This document shows, one piece after another, positions 43,916 to 53,591 of a stretch of DNA of 64,000 bases. A model generated the notes under the pieces. The model searched no databases, was not told the DNA's origin, and saw only the letters and a program-made list of their open reading frames with translations. This DNA comes from Bradyrhizobium sp. 141 (GTDB taxonomy: Bacteria; Pseudomonadota; Alphaproteobacteria; Rhizobiales; Xanthobacteraceae). The translations under genes and the position numbers were made by a program. The stretch covers positions 310,001 through 374,000 of the forward strand of contig NZ_JADPKR010000082.1 of NCBI RefSeq assembly GCF_023074055.1, given 5' to 3'. The first letter of the stretch is position 1. The number at the start of each line of letters is the position of its first letter.

Positions 43916-45990
43916 AGCGCCCCCGCGAAGGCGAGCACGGAGCGCGGCGGTGCCTTGCTGTCGCTTCCGGGCGGGAAGTCGACCGTGTTCAGCTTGGCAT
44001 CCGTCGTGTTCAGGATCTGCTGCCAGCCTTTGTATTCGGTCATTTTGGGCAATTTGAATGCGATCTCTTCCGGGGCGGCGTTCAGAACGATAAAGATCGC
44101 GGCGCTGCCTGGTTCCATCGGCCCCATCACATAGGAGAGGAACCTGCCTTCCGGAAATTTCCAGTCGTTCTCCGTCATCTCGTCGCCGGCCGGGGTCAAC
44201 CACAGCGCGCCGTAGGAGATGCCGTCCTTGGGGCGGCCGTCGAGCCAGCGATGGCTGCGAAGTTGCGAGAACCGGCGGCGGATGTCGGCGAGATGGGCGA
44301 CGAAATCGACCATGTCGTCGCCCTCCTTGCCGAGATTGTCCCAGCCGACCCAGCCGATCTCGTTGTCCTGGCAATAGGCGTTGTTGTTGCCGGATTGCGA
44401 ATTGCCGATCTCGTCGCCGGCGAGGATCAGCGGAATGCCCTGCGCGAGCATCAGACAGGCCAGCACGTTCTTGCGAAGCTGGCGGCGCAGGCCGATGATA
44501 TCAGGATCGTCGGTCGGACCCTCGACACCGCAATTGTTGCTGTGGTTGTCGTTGGAGCCGTCGCGATTGTCCTCGCCGTTGGCCTCGTTGTGCTTCTCGT
44601 TGTAGCTGAAGAGGTCGGCGAGCGTGAAGCCGTCGTGGACGGTGATGTGGTTGATGCTGGCGCGCGGCCGCCGTCCGTCGTGGTTGAACAGGTCGGAGGA
44701 CGCCGTCATGCGGCTGGAGATGTCGCCGATCAGGCTGCCTTCGCCGCTCCAGTAGCGGCGCATGGCGCTGCGATAGCGATCGTTCCATTCCGACCATTGC
44801 GAGGGGAATGCGCCGACCTGGTAACCGCCGAGCCCGAGGTCCCAGGGCTCGGCGACGAGCTTGACCGTCGCCAGCACCGGATCCTGCCGGATCGCGGTCA
44901 GGAACGAGATGCCGCGATCAAAGCCGTTCGGGCCGCGCGCGAGCGTGGTGGCGAGGTCGAAGCGGAAGCCGTCGACGTGGCAGACCTCGACCCAGTATCG
45001 CAACGAATCCATCACCATCTGCAGCACGCGCGGATGGGTGAGGTTCACCGACGAGCCGCAGCCGGTGAAGTCGTCGTAATAGCGCGGGTTCTCGCGGTTC
45101 AGCCAGTAATAGGAGGCGTTGTCGATGCCGCGGTAGCACAGCGTCGGGCCGAGGTGATTGCCCTCGGCGGTGTGATTGTAGACGACGTCGAGCATCACCT
45201 CGATGCCGGCATCGTGCAGGCGCGCCACTGTGGTGCGGAAGGAGTCGAGCGCGTTGTCCTGGGCGTAGCGCGGCTCGGGGGCGAAGAAGGACAGCGTGTT
45301 GTAGCCCCAGTAATTGACGAGCTTCTTCTCCACCAGGATGCGGTCGTCGACGAAGCTGTGCACCGGCAGCAACTCGACCGTGGTGACGCCGAGCTTCTTC
45401 AGGTGCTCGATCATCGCCGGCGAGGACAGGCCGCCATAGGTGCCACGCAGGTTCGGCGGCACGTCGTCGCGCTTCTGCGTCAGACCCTTGACGTGCGCCT
45501 CGTAGATGACGGTGTCTTCCCAGGGGATGTTGGGACGGATCTCGCGGCGGCCCCAGTTGAAGGTCTCGTCGACCACGACGGCCTTGGGCATGCCGCGCGC
45601 GTTGTCGCGGCGGTCGAAGGAGAGATCCTCGCGCGGGCTCCCGGTGCGGTAGGCGAAATGCGCATCGCTCCAGACCAGGCGCCCCGAGAGCCGCTTGGCA
45701 TAGGGGTCGAGCAGCAGCTTGTTGGCGTTGAAGCGGTGGCCGTGCTCGGGCTCATAGGGACCGTGCACGCGATAGCCGTAGAGCTGGCCGGGCGAGACGT
45801 CGTTGAGATAGCAATGCCAGACGTCCTCGGTTCTTTCAGGCAATTCGATGCGCTCGAGCTCGCGACGGCCCTGGCCGTCGAACAGGCAGAGTTCGACCTT
45901 CTGTGCGTTGGCGGAGAACAGCGCGAAATTGGTGCCGCGTCCGTCCCAGCTTGCGCCGAGGCGTGCGGGCGATCCAGCAGTCAGGCGCAT
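43912..45990 (-). CDS. glgX: Glycogen debranching enzyme (isoamylase type)
   Basis: Removes alpha-1,6 branches from phosphorylase-limit or short-branched glycogen. It has 692 residues, starting LTAGSPARLGASWDGRGTNFALFSANAQKVELCLFDG (CBM48). The GH13_11 barrel has DVVYNHTAEGNHLGPTLCYRGIDNASYYWL, FRFDLATTLAR and LVAEPWDLGLGGYQVGAFP. Linear chains released would be substrates for TreY. It overlaps treZ by 4 nt and starts 3 nt after the glgB stop. Confidence 0.96.
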   Translation of the reverse strand: MRLTAGSPARLGASWDGRGTNFALFSANAQKVELCLFDGQGRRELERIELPERTEDVWHCYLNDVSPGQLYGYRVHGPYEPEHGHRFNANKLLLDPYAKRLSGRLVWSDAHFAYRTGSPREDLSFDRRDNARGMPKAVVVDETFNWGRREIRPNIPWEDTVIYEAHVKGLTQKRDDVPPNLRGTYGGLSSPAMIEHLKKLGVTTVELLPVHSFVDDRILVEKKLVNYWGYNTLSFFAPEPRYAQDNALDSFRTTVARLHDAGIEVMLDVVYNHTAEGNHLGPTLCYRGIDNASYYWLNRENPRYYDDFTGCGSSVNLTHPRVLQMVMDSLRYWVEVCHVDGFRFDLATTLARGPNGFDRGISFLTAIRQDPVLATVKLVAEPWDLGLGGYQVGAFPSQWSEWNDRYRSAMRRYWSGEGSLIGDISSRMTASSDLFNHDGRRPRASINHITVHDGFTLADLFSYNEKHNEANGEDNRDGSNDNHSNNCGVEGPTDDPDIIGLRRQLRKNVLACLMLAQGIPLILAGDEIGNSQSGNNNAYCQDNEIGWVGWDNLGKEGDDMVDFVAHLADIRRRFSQLRSHRWLDGRPKDGISYGALWLTPAGDEMTENDWKFPEGRFLSYVMGPMEPGSAAIFIVLNAAPEEIAFKLPKMTEYKGWQQILNTTDAKLNTVDFPPGSDSKAPPRSVLAFAGAL

Positions 45991-45993
45991 GTG

Positions 45994-48141
45994 TCAGCTT
46001 TCCGGAACGAGGAAGATCGCGGCGAGCGGTGGAATGGTGAGGCGAAGCTCGGGCGTCTTGCCGTCAACGGCATGGACCTCGCCGATGTTCCCGACATTGC
46101 TGCCGCCATAATGGGCGGAGTCCGAATTGAACACTTCCTTCCACTTGCCGCCAAAGGGGACGCGAACGCGATAGTTCTGATAGACGTTGGGCGAGAAGTT
46201 GATGATCACCAGGCATCGCGCGTCCTCGTCAAATCCCTTGCGTAGCCAGGCGAACAGGTTGCGGTTGGCGTCGTCCGTGATCAGCCATTCGAAACCGGCC
46301 TGGTCGCAGTCCATCTGGTGCAGCGCCGGCACCGCGCGATAGAGCCGGTTGAGGTCCCGGATCAGCGCCTGGATGCCGGAATGGTATTTGTATTCGAGCA
46401 GGTGCCAGTCGAGGGACTGATCGTGGTTCCATTCGCGGCTCTGCGCGATTTCGGCGCCCATGAACAACAGCTTCTTGCCGGGATGGCCGAACATGAAGCT
46501 GTAATAGGTACGCAAATTCGCGAAGCGCTGCCACTCGTCCCCGGGCATGCGGCCGAGGATCGAGCGCTTGCCGTGCACGACCTCGTCATGCGAGAGCGGC
46601 AGGATGAAGTTCTCGGAGAAGGCGTAGTGCAGGCCGAACAGGATGTCGCCGTGATGGTGCTTGCGGTGAACAGGATCCTTGCTGATGTAGTTCAGCGTGT
46701 CGTGCATCCAGCCCATGTTCCACTTGTAGCCGAAGCCAAGACCGCCGAATTCGACCGGGCGCGAGACCTGCGGCCAGGCGGTAGATTCTTCCGCAGCCGT
46801 GGTCGCCTGCGGGAAGCGGGCGAACAGTTCGGTGTTGAAGCGCCGCAGGAAGTTGATCGCCTCGATGTTCTCGCGGCCGCCATACTGGTTCGGGACCCAG
46901 GCGCCAGGCGGGCGGCTGTAGTCGAGATAGAGCATGGATGCGACCGCATCGACGCGCAGCCCGTCGATCGCGTAGCGCTCCAGCCAGAACAGCGCGTTCG
47001 ACACCAGGAAGTTCGTCACTTCGGTGCGGCCGTAATTGTAGATCAGCGTGCCCCAGTCGAGGTGGCGCCCCTGCAGCGGATTGGCGTGCTCGTACAGCGC
47101 GGTGCCGTCAAAGCTGCCGAGCCCGTGCGGATCGTCCGGGAAGTGACCGGGCACCCAGTCGAGCAGCACGCCGACGCCCTCGCGATGGCAGGCATCGACC
47201 AGCGCGGCAAAATCCTCAGGGGTTCCGAAGCGGCTGGTCGGGGCATAGAGGCCGGTCGGCTGATAGCCCCAGGACCCGTCGAACGGATGCTCGCTCACGG
47301 GGAGGAATTCGAGATGGGTAAAACCCATGTCGCGGGCATAGGCCGGCAGCTGCTCGGCCAGCTCGCGATAAGTCAGCCATTCATCGCCGTTCTTGCGGCG
47401 CCATGAGCCGAGATGAACCTCGTAGATCGACATCGGCGCCGACAGCGCGTTGATGCCATCGGGTGCCGGGCGTGGCCGCGGCAGATGCGCCTCGTCGAAC
47501 ACGATGGAGGCCGTCTTCGGCCGTACCTCGCTGGCGAACGCCATGGGATCGGACTTCAACGGCAGCAGATGGCCATGCGGCCCGATGATTTCGAACTTGT
47601 AGTGATCGCCAGCCTTGGCATGCGGGATGAACAATTCCCAATAGCCGGCGCCGCGCACCCGCATGGGATGGCGCCGCCCGTCCCAGAAATTGAAATCGCC
47701 GACCACGGACACGCGCCGTGCATTCGGGGCCAGCACCACGAAGCCGATGCCGTCGATGCCTTCGTGCCGCATCGGATGGGCGCCGAGCTTGTCGTAGATG
47801 CGCTGGTGGGTGCCTTCGCCGAGCAGATAGAGATCGAAATCGGTCAGGATCGGCGGAAAGCGATAGGCATCCTCGAACTCGACGACGTTGCCGCCGAACT
47901 TTGCGCGCAGCTGATAGTGCTTCGAGCCGTTGGGCAGGGCACCGATGAACAACCCGGCATCGTGCACGCGGTCGAGCGAGGCGACCTCGCCATGGTCGCC
48001 GACCGCGTCGACATTGGAGGCCTCGGGCAGAAACGCGCGCACCACGCTTCTACCGCCCTCAGGGTGCAGCCCGAGATAGTGGAAGGGGTCGGAGTGGCGG
48101 CCCTCGATGATCGCATAGGCTTCGGCAGGCAGTTTAGGCAT
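45994..48141 (-). CDS. glgB: 1,4-alpha-glucan branching enzyme
   Basis: Introduces alpha-1,6 branches in glycogen. It is 715 residues long, with the extra N-terminal domain (HSDPFHYLGLHPEGGRSVVRAFLPEA), CBM48 (RRVSVVGDFNFWDGRRHPM) and the GH13_9 barrel: LLDWVPGHFPDDPHGL, nucleophile in IDGLRVDAVASMLYLDYSR, acid Glu in TAAEESTAWPQVSRP, and LPLSHDEVVHGKRS. Its first 8 nt overlap the 3' end of treS, implying translational coupling. It probably acts on chains extended by the GlgE-like protein or by a glycogen synthase encoded elsewhere. Confidence 0.96.
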   Translation of the reverse strand: MPKLPAEAYAIIEGRHSDPFHYLGLHPEGGRSVVRAFLPEASNVDAVGDHGEVASLDRVHDAGLFIGALPNGSKHYQLRAKFGGNVVEFEDAYRFPPILTDFDLYLLGEGTHQRIYDKLGAHPMRHEGIDGIGFVVLAPNARRVSVVGDFNFWDGRRHPMRVRGAGYWELFIPHAKAGDHYKFEIIGPHGHLLPLKSDPMAFASEVRPKTASIVFDEAHLPRPRPAPDGINALSAPMSIYEVHLGSWRRKNGDEWLTYRELAEQLPAYARDMGFTHLEFLPVSEHPFDGSWGYQPTGLYAPTSRFGTPEDFAALVDACHREGVGVLLDWVPGHFPDDPHGLGSFDGTALYEHANPLQGRHLDWGTLIYNYGRTEVTNFLVSNALFWLERYAIDGLRVDAVASMLYLDYSRPPGAWVPNQYGGRENIEAINFLRRFNTELFARFPQATTAAEESTAWPQVSRPVEFGGLGFGYKWNMGWMHDTLNYISKDPVHRKHHHGDILFGLHYAFSENFILPLSHDEVVHGKRSILGRMPGDEWQRFANLRTYYSFMFGHPGKKLLFMGAEIAQSREWNHDQSLDWHLLEYKYHSGIQALIRDLNRLYRAVPALHQMDCDQAGFEWLITDDANRNLFAWLRKGFDEDARCLVIINFSPNVYQNYRVRVPFGGKWKEVFNSDSAHYGGSNVGNIGEVHAVDGKTPELRLTIPPLAAIFLVPES

Positions 48142-51100
48142 GGGCTTCGCTCTCGGTACTGGACAGAATGCGAAGCAGTCCGGTCAGCGGCGCATGGAGC
48201 CCCTCAGGCCGGTGGGACAGCTCGTACTCTACATCATGGAAGGCCTGATCAAGCTGGAAAAATCTCAACAGGCCTTCCGCGGTTTGCCGGTTCTCCGGCC
48301 ACAGCTGCCGATCGGTCATGGCGTCGCGATAGGCGGACAGGAAGGTTGCGGCGGCGCGCTCGCGCCATTCGTCGAGCGCGGCCGTGAGCCGGCCTTGCTC
48401 GTCGGAGGCACCGGTGAGCGCGCGGCTCAGCGCCGCGTTCACCGAACCATCGATCGAGCGGATCAGGCCCGCGACGTCGCGCGCGGCAGGCAGCTTGCGC
48501 CGCTTGCCGGCCAGCGGCAGACGCGGATCGCCGTCGAAGTCGATGATGAAGATATCGTCCTTCACGATCAGAGTTTGCCCGAGGCGGAAGTCGCCATGAT
48601 GACGGATGTTCAACCCGCCGATCTCTGAAGGCAATAGCGCATCGAGGTGGTCGGGCAGGGTCGTGCGCACTGCGGCGAGCCGGTCGATCAGCGGCCGGTC
48701 CGCCTCCCGCAGGCCGTCGCGGCTGTCGGCCAGCCGCTCGAAAACCCGCTCGGCCCGCGCCTTGAGGTCGGACACAAGTCGTTTGACGTGCGCAGGGCCG
48801 ATCGGCTCCGGGGCGAGATCGCCCGCCTTCGCCGCGGCCAGGGCGACATGCATCTCGGCGAGCCGCCTGCCGATCTGCGCGATGAAGTGCAGATAGGGCG
48901 ATTGCTCCTGGGTCTCGCGGGGCGCTTCGCCCGCCGACAACACGCGCTGCTCGTCGATATAGCGATCGAGATAACCCGTGGTCACGGTCCAGCCGTCGCC
49001 CTGGTTCTCGACATAGGCATGCAGTACGCCCAGCGCGCTGCGGTGATCGCCCTCGACCAGCTCGACGCTGCCGAGCAGTGCCGGCGTATTGGCAAAGCGC
49101 GCGACCTCGGTGAGGTAATGGCCGATCTCGATCTCGGGATTGACGCCGCTTTCGAGCTGACGATAGAGCTTGGCGACGTACTGGTTGTCGACCAGCGCGG
49201 TGCTGTTCGACTGCTCGATCGCGCGGATCCGTTCGGGCTCCTTGATGGTGTAGTCGGCGAACCGGCTGGTCGCCTTGAACTCGAGCCGCAGATTGTTCTC
49301 CTCCACCACCAAATTCTGCGACAGGTTGCGCAGGAAGAGGCCGATGAAGATCTGGTCGGTCGCGACATCGAGCAACGTGCCTTCGCGTGCACCCTGGCGC
49401 ACCGCGGCGAGCGCCTTGGGGTTGAAGCGCTCCCGGTCGAAGCGCACCCACTCGATCTGCATCGGGAGCACGTAACGCCGCGCGGCGTCCTGGTCCGCCC
49501 TCTCAAAGAACGCGATCCAGGGCCTGTTGTCGCCGATATCGCAGAACGGCACGGCCGAGGTCAACGTGGTCTTGATCTGCTTGGGATTGTGTTCGGGATA
49601 CCACCGCGTCCGTGACAAAAATCCCGGCAGCACGTCGCGCTCGAACACGCCGCGCTCGCGGGCGAGCGACACCCAGTTCGAATTCACCGGCACCACCAGC
49701 GTCTCGAATTCCGGCACCGCGCGCGGCGTCACCGGCTCGGACTTGTCGCGCTCCTGAAGCTGGAACCAGTAGAAGCCGTAGGGCCCCAGCGTGATCATGT
49801 AGGGCAGCTCGCCGATCGCGGGGAAGCGGGTGCGGCCGAGCATCTCCTGCGGGATGCGGTCCTTCCACGGCGACAGATCGAGCTCGGTCGCCTGCGCGGC
49901 GCGCGAGAGATTGGCGACGCACAGGATCACCTCGTCGCGGTATTGCCGGACATAGGCCAGCACGGCGCGGTTGGCCGGGCGGATGAAGGTCATTGTGCCG
50001 CGGCCGAAGGCGAGCGTCGACTTGCGCACCGAGATCAGCCGCTTGGTGGCGCTGAGCAGCGAGGACAGGCTGCGCGACTGCGCCTCCACGTTGACCGATT
50101 CGTAGCCGTAGACCGGGTCCATGATCAGCGGCGCGTAGAGGCGGGCCGGGTCGCAGCGCGAGAAGCCGCCATTGCGGTCCGGGCTCCATTGCATCGGCGT
50201 GCGCACGCCGTTGCGGTCGCCGAGATAGATGTTATCGCCCATCCCGATCTCGTCGCCGTAATAGATGATCGGCGTGCCGGGGAAGGACAGCAGCAGCGAG
50301 TTCATCAACTCAATCTTGCGCCGGTCGTTGTCCATCAGCGGCGCGAGGCGCCGGCGGATGCCGACATTGATGCGCGCGCGCGGGTCGTTGGCGTAGGTCG
50401 TCCAGAGATAGTCGCGCTCGACGTCGGTGACCATCTCCAGCGTCAGCTCGTCGTGATTGCGCAGGAACAGCGCCCATTGGCAGCTCGCCGGAATGTCCGG
50501 CGTCTGGCGCAGGATGTCGGTGATCGGGAAGCGGTCCTCCTGGGCGATTGCCATGTAGATGCGCGGCATCAGCGGGAAGTGGTAGGCCATGTGGCACTCG
50601 TCGCCACGGCCGAAATATTCCTGCACGTCCTCCGGCCATTGATTGGCCTCGGCCAGCAGCAGCTTGCCCTTGGAGTAGGAGTCCAGCTCCTGGCGCAGAC
50701 GCTTGATGATGGCGTGAGTCTCGGGGAGGTTCTCGTTGTTGGTGCCGTCGCGCTCGCAGAGATAGGGAATGGCGTCGAGCCGGAAGCCGTCGACGCCGGC
50801 ATCCAGCCAACGCTTCATCACCTGGATGAGCGCGCTGACCACGCGCGGATTGTCGAAATTGAGGTCCGGCTGGTGCGAGAAGAACCGGTGCCAGTAGAAC
50901 GCCCCGGCCTCGTGATCCCAGGTCCAGTTCGACTTCTCGGTGTCGGTGAAGATGATGCGCGTGCCCTGGTATTTCTGGTCGGTGTCGCTCCAGACATACC
51001 AGTTGCGAGCGCTTGAGCCCGGATGGCTGCGGCGCGCGCGCTTGAACCAGTTGTGCTGGTCCGAGGTGTGGTTGACGACGAGCTCGGTGATGACGCGCAG

Positions 51101-51427
51101 GCCGCGCTTCTGCGCTTCCTGGATGAAGCGCTTGAAATCTTTCATTGTCCCGAAATCGGGATTGACCGAGCCGTAGTCGGCGATGTCGTAGCCGTCGTCG
51201 CGGCCGGGCGACGGGTAGAACGGCAGCAGCCACAGTGCGGTGACGCCGAGCTCCTGGAGATAGGGCAGCTTCTCGGTCAATCCGGCGAAGTCGCCGATGC
51301 CGTCATTGTTGCTGTCGGCGAAGGCCTTGACGTGGAGCTGGTAGATGATGGCGTCCTTGTACCAGAGCTCATCCACGATCTCGGCAGCCTCGGCTTTCTT
51401 GGTGTCGACGGAAGATAGAACATTCAT
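48134..51427 (-). CDS. treS: Trehalose synthase-maltokinase fusion (TreS-Mak)
   Basis: 1097 residues in two parts. Residues about 15-560 are TreS (DELWYKDAIIYQLHVKAFADSNNDGIGDFAGL, DGFRLDAIPYLCERDGTNNENLPETH, NHDELTLEMVTDVERDYL), which interconverts maltose and trehalose. Residues about 590-1090 are maltokinase (Pep2/Mak), with the kinase catalytic loop HHGDFRLGQTLIV and the metal motif FIIDFDGDPRL, which phosphorylates maltose to maltose-1-phosphate. Such fusions are known. GGGGGG lies before the ATG. The maltose-1-phosphate made is expected to be used by GlgE, encoded 12 nt upstream, whose active site looks altered. Confidence 0.95.
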   Translation of the reverse strand: MNVLSSVDTKKAEAAEIVDELWYKDAIIYQLHVKAFADSNNDGIGDFAGLTEKLPYLQELGVTALWLLPFYPSPGRDDGYDIADYGSVNPDFGTMKDFKRFIQEAQKRGLRVITELVVNHTSDQHNWFKRARRSHPGSSARNWYVWSDTDQKYQGTRIIFTDTEKSNWTWDHEAGAFYWHRFFSHQPDLNFDNPRVVSALIQVMKRWLDAGVDGFRLDAIPYLCERDGTNNENLPETHAIIKRLRQELDSYSKGKLLLAEANQWPEDVQEYFGRGDECHMAYHFPLMPRIYMAIAQEDRFPITDILRQTPDIPASCQWALFLRNHDELTLEMVTDVERDYLWTTYANDPRARINVGIRRRLAPLMDNDRRKIELMNSLLLSFPGTPIIYYGDEIGMGDNIYLGDRNGVRTPMQWSPDRNGGFSRCDPARLYAPLIMDPVYGYESVNVEAQSRSLSSLLSATKRLISVRKSTLAFGRGTMTFIRPANRAVLAYVRQYRDEVILCVANLSRAAQATELDLSPWKDRIPQEMLGRTRFPAIGELPYMITLGPYGFYWFQLQERDKSEPVTPRAVPEFETLVVPVNSNWVSLARERGVFERDVLPGFLSRTRWYPEHNPKQIKTTLTSAVPFCDIGDNRPWIAFFERADQDAARRYVLPMQIEWVRFDRERFNPKALAAVRQGAREGTLLDVATDQIFIGLFLRNLSQNLVVEENNLRLEFKATSRFADYTIKEPERIRAIEQSNSTALVDNQYVAKLYRQLESGVNPEIEIGHYLTEVARFANTPALLGSVELVEGDHRSALGVLHAYVENQGDGWTVTTGYLDRYIDEQRVLSAGEAPRETQEQSPYLHFIAQIGRRLAEMHVALAAAKAGDLAPEPIGPAHVKRLVSDLKARAERVFERLADSRDGLREADRPLIDRLAAVRTTLPDHLDALLPSEIGGLNIRHHGDFRLGQTLIVKDDIFIIDFDGDPRLPLAGKRRKLPAARDVAGLIRSIDGSVNAALSRALTGASDEQGRLTAALDEWRERAAATFLSAYRDAMTDRQLWPENRQTAEGLLRFFQLDQAFHDVEYELSHRPEGLHAPLTGLLRILSSTESEAHA

Positions 51428-51439
51428 GGCGTGCCCCCC

Positions 51440-53386
51440 TTACGCCAGGCAGCGGAACAAGAGCGCCGGATCGCGGTCGGGATCGATACGCAACCTGATC
51501 CCGCCCCATTCGATGTGAAACCGTTCGCCCGTGAGGAGGTTTTCGAGTGTCGTCACATGGTGTCGCTGCCCGCCGGTGTCAACGGTGACGTCGCCGAGCG
51601 GCAGCCAGCATTCGCGCACATGGCGCGACAGTGCAATCACGATCACGACGGTGTTGGCGGGCTCAACCGCCTCCTTGACGAAGGCGATGGTCTCGCCGTC
51701 TTCGATGCCGAGAAAACGCAAGTTCGCCATTTGCTGAAGTGCGGCGTTGTCGTTGCGGATGCGGTTGAGTTCGGCAATGTAGGACTTGATGTTGCCGGGC
51801 TTGTCCCAGTCGCGCTGCTTGATCTGGTATTTCTCGGAATCGAGATATTCCTCGCGGCCGGGGACCGCCTCGTGTTCGAGCAGCTCGAACCCGCTGTAAA
51901 CGCCGTAGCTGCCCGACAAACCCGCCGCCAGCGCAACGCGCGACTTGAACGCCCAGGCTTCTCCGCTCTGGAGATGATAGGGCAGCAGATCGGGCGTGTT
52001 GACGAACAGGTTCGGACGATAGAAGTCGCGCTCGGGATAGCGCGTCAGCTCGCCGAGATATTGCTCCAGCTCCCACCGCGAGGTGCGCCAGGGGAAATAG
52101 GTGAAGGACTGCGCAAAGCCGAGCTTGGCGAGGCCCTTCATCAGCTTTGGCCGCGCAAAAGTCTTGGAGAACAGGATCACCTCGGGATGCCGGCGGCGGA
52201 TGTCGCGAACCAGCCAGTCCCAGAAGGCAAGCGGCGCGGTGTCGTGGTTGTCGATGGCGAAGATGGTGACGCCATGGTCGATCCAGAACAGCATGGCATC
52301 GCGAAAGGCGTTCCACAGGCCGATGCGGTCGACCGAGGCGAAATCGGGGATCACGATGTCGGAATAGGGGCCATCCGCCGTCCGCACCGAGCGGTCCGGC
52401 CGCCATTTGAACCATTCCGGATGCTGCGTCAGCCAGGGATGGTCCGGCGAGCATTGCACGGCGAAGTCGAGCGCGAACTCAAGGCCGTATTCCAGGCAGG
52501 TCGCGACCAGCGCGCGAAAATCCTCGATGGTACCGAGCTCGGGATGCAGCGCATCGTGGCCGCCTTCGGCAGCTCCGATCGCATAGGGCGAGCCGGGTTC
52601 GCCTTCGGTTGCCACCGGCGCATTGTTGCGACCTTTGCGGCGGCGACGGCCGATCGGGTGGATCGGCGTGAAATAAAGTACGTCAAAACCCATCGCCGCG
52701 ACGTCGGGCACGCGGGCGATGCAGTCGCGGAGCGTGCCGTGCTGGCCGGGGATCCGGCTCTGGCTGCGCGGCATCATCTGATACCAGGCGCCAAACCGCG
52801 CTCTGTCGCGGTCGACGGTCAGCGGAAAGGGCTGTGAGCGGGTCAGGTCAGGCCGGGACTGGCTCTCTGCCATGGCATCGCCGAGCTCGGTCGCAAGCAG
52901 CGAGGTGACATCGCCGGTTTGAAGATAATCCTCGCATTGCCTGACGATGATCGCCGCGGCGGCCTGCGGAGCGCCATGCGCCTTGGTCAAGAGCCCGGCA
53001 CCCTCGATGGCATCGAGGCTGACATCGGCGCCAGTTCGCTGCTTGCGCACGACCCCATGGGACCAGGTGGCGAACTCGTCGGTCCAGGTCTCGACCGCAT
53101 AGACGTACTGGCCGGGCTCGGCCGGCGTGAAAGCACCGGACCAGCGGTCATTGCCATGATGGATCATCGGCTCGCGCCGCCAGTCCCGGTCCTGCTCAGG
53201 ACGCCAGAGCAGCGCGGCGCTGACCACAGCGTCGCCATCGCGGTAAACATCGGCCCACACCTCGACCCGTTCGCCCGCGATCCGCTTCACGGCGAAGCGG
53301 CCGCCATCGATCGCGGGATAGACGTCTTCGATGAGGAAAGCGCTGCCGGCTGCGGCACTTTCGACAGTTTGAATTGTCTTGTTCAC
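51440..53386 (-). CDS. GlgE-like GH13_3 maltosyltransferase family protein with altered active site
   Basis: 648 residues with DUF3416/maltotransferase N-domain and a GH13_3 barrel (GFDVLYFTPIHPIGRRRRKGRNNA, CSPDHPWLTQHPEWFKWRPD, NTPDLLPYHLQSGEAWAFKSRVALAAGLSGSYGVYSGFEL). The nucleophile equivalent is Asp379 (IFAIDN). Twenty-nine residues later, where Streptomyces GlgE has its acid/base Glu (AEAFTRP), this protein has Lys408 (SKTFARP). The phosphate-binding NPPKKYQDIY is replaced by DGPYSDIV. First gene of the leftward operon. The start is uncertain: GTG 53386 gives a sensible N-terminus, and a TTG at 53497 would lie within the promoter region. Probably not a normal GlgE. Confidence 0.82.
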   Translation of the reverse strand: MNKTIQTVESAAAGSAFLIEDVYPAIDGGRFAVKRIAGERVEVWADVYRDGDAVVSAALLWRPEQDRDWRREPMIHHGNDRWSGAFTPAEPGQYVYAVETWTDEFATWSHGVVRKQRTGADVSLDAIEGAGLLTKAHGAPQAAAAIIVRQCEDYLQTGDVTSLLATELGDAMAESQSRPDLTRSQPFPLTVDRDRARFGAWYQMMPRSQSRIPGQHGTLRDCIARVPDVAAMGFDVLYFTPIHPIGRRRRKGRNNAPVATEGEPGSPYAIGAAEGGHDALHPELGTIEDFRALVATCLEYGLEFALDFAVQCSPDHPWLTQHPEWFKWRPDRSVRTADGPYSDIVIPDFASVDRIGLWNAFRDAMLFWIDHGVTIFAIDNHDTAPLAFWDWLVRDIRRRHPEVILFSKTFARPKLMKGLAKLGFAQSFTYFPWRTSRWELEQYLGELTRYPERDFYRPNLFVNTPDLLPYHLQSGEAWAFKSRVALAAGLSGSYGVYSGFELLEHEAVPGREEYLDSEKYQIKQRDWDKPGNIKSYIAELNRIRNDNAALQQMANLRFLGIEDGETIAFVKEAVEPANTVVIVIALSRHVRECWLPLGDVTVDTGGQRHHVTTLENLLTGERFHIEWGGIRLRIDPDRDPALLFRCLA

Positions 53387-53456
53387 GGTGATGCCATTGA
53401 CAAGAAAGCAGGAGCCCGTTTCCCTTGTCGGGAACCTACGCTTGATACCTATATAG

Positions 53457-53482
53457 AAAGCCGCTTGTGTGTCATTAGTTCC
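53457..53482 (-). promoter_or_regulatory. Candidate EcfG-type promoter for the glgE-like/treS/glgB/glgX/treZ/treY operon
   Basis: On the minus strand GGAAC (53482-53478), 17-nt spacer, CTTT (53460-53457), one mismatch to CGTT. It lies 71 nt before the chosen start of the operon and back-to-back with the malQ promoter. Confidence 0.45.
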
Positions 53483-53487
53483 CCCTG

Positions 53488-53513
53488 GGAACGGCAACCG
53501 CCGTTTGTGCGTT
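53488..53513 (+). promoter_or_regulatory. EcfG-type general-stress promoter upstream of malQ
   Basis: GGAAC (53488-53492), 17-nt spacer, CGTT (53510-53513): an exact match to the alphaproteobacterial general-stress consensus, 78 nt before the malQ ATG. Its -35 is separated by only 5 nt from that of the opposing promoter (GTTCC-N5-GGAAC). Confidence 0.6.
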
Positions 53514-53591
53514 AAGGCCGACTAACGTCTTCCGCTGCCTCGTTAAAATCGATGCCCCCGGCAAACGGGTGGCCTGCAAGCTGCGTGCCGA

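Noticed and set aside
48134..51427. TreS-maltokinase as a novel fusion
   Set aside because: TreS-Mak fusions are already known in many Proteobacteria; both halves look intact.
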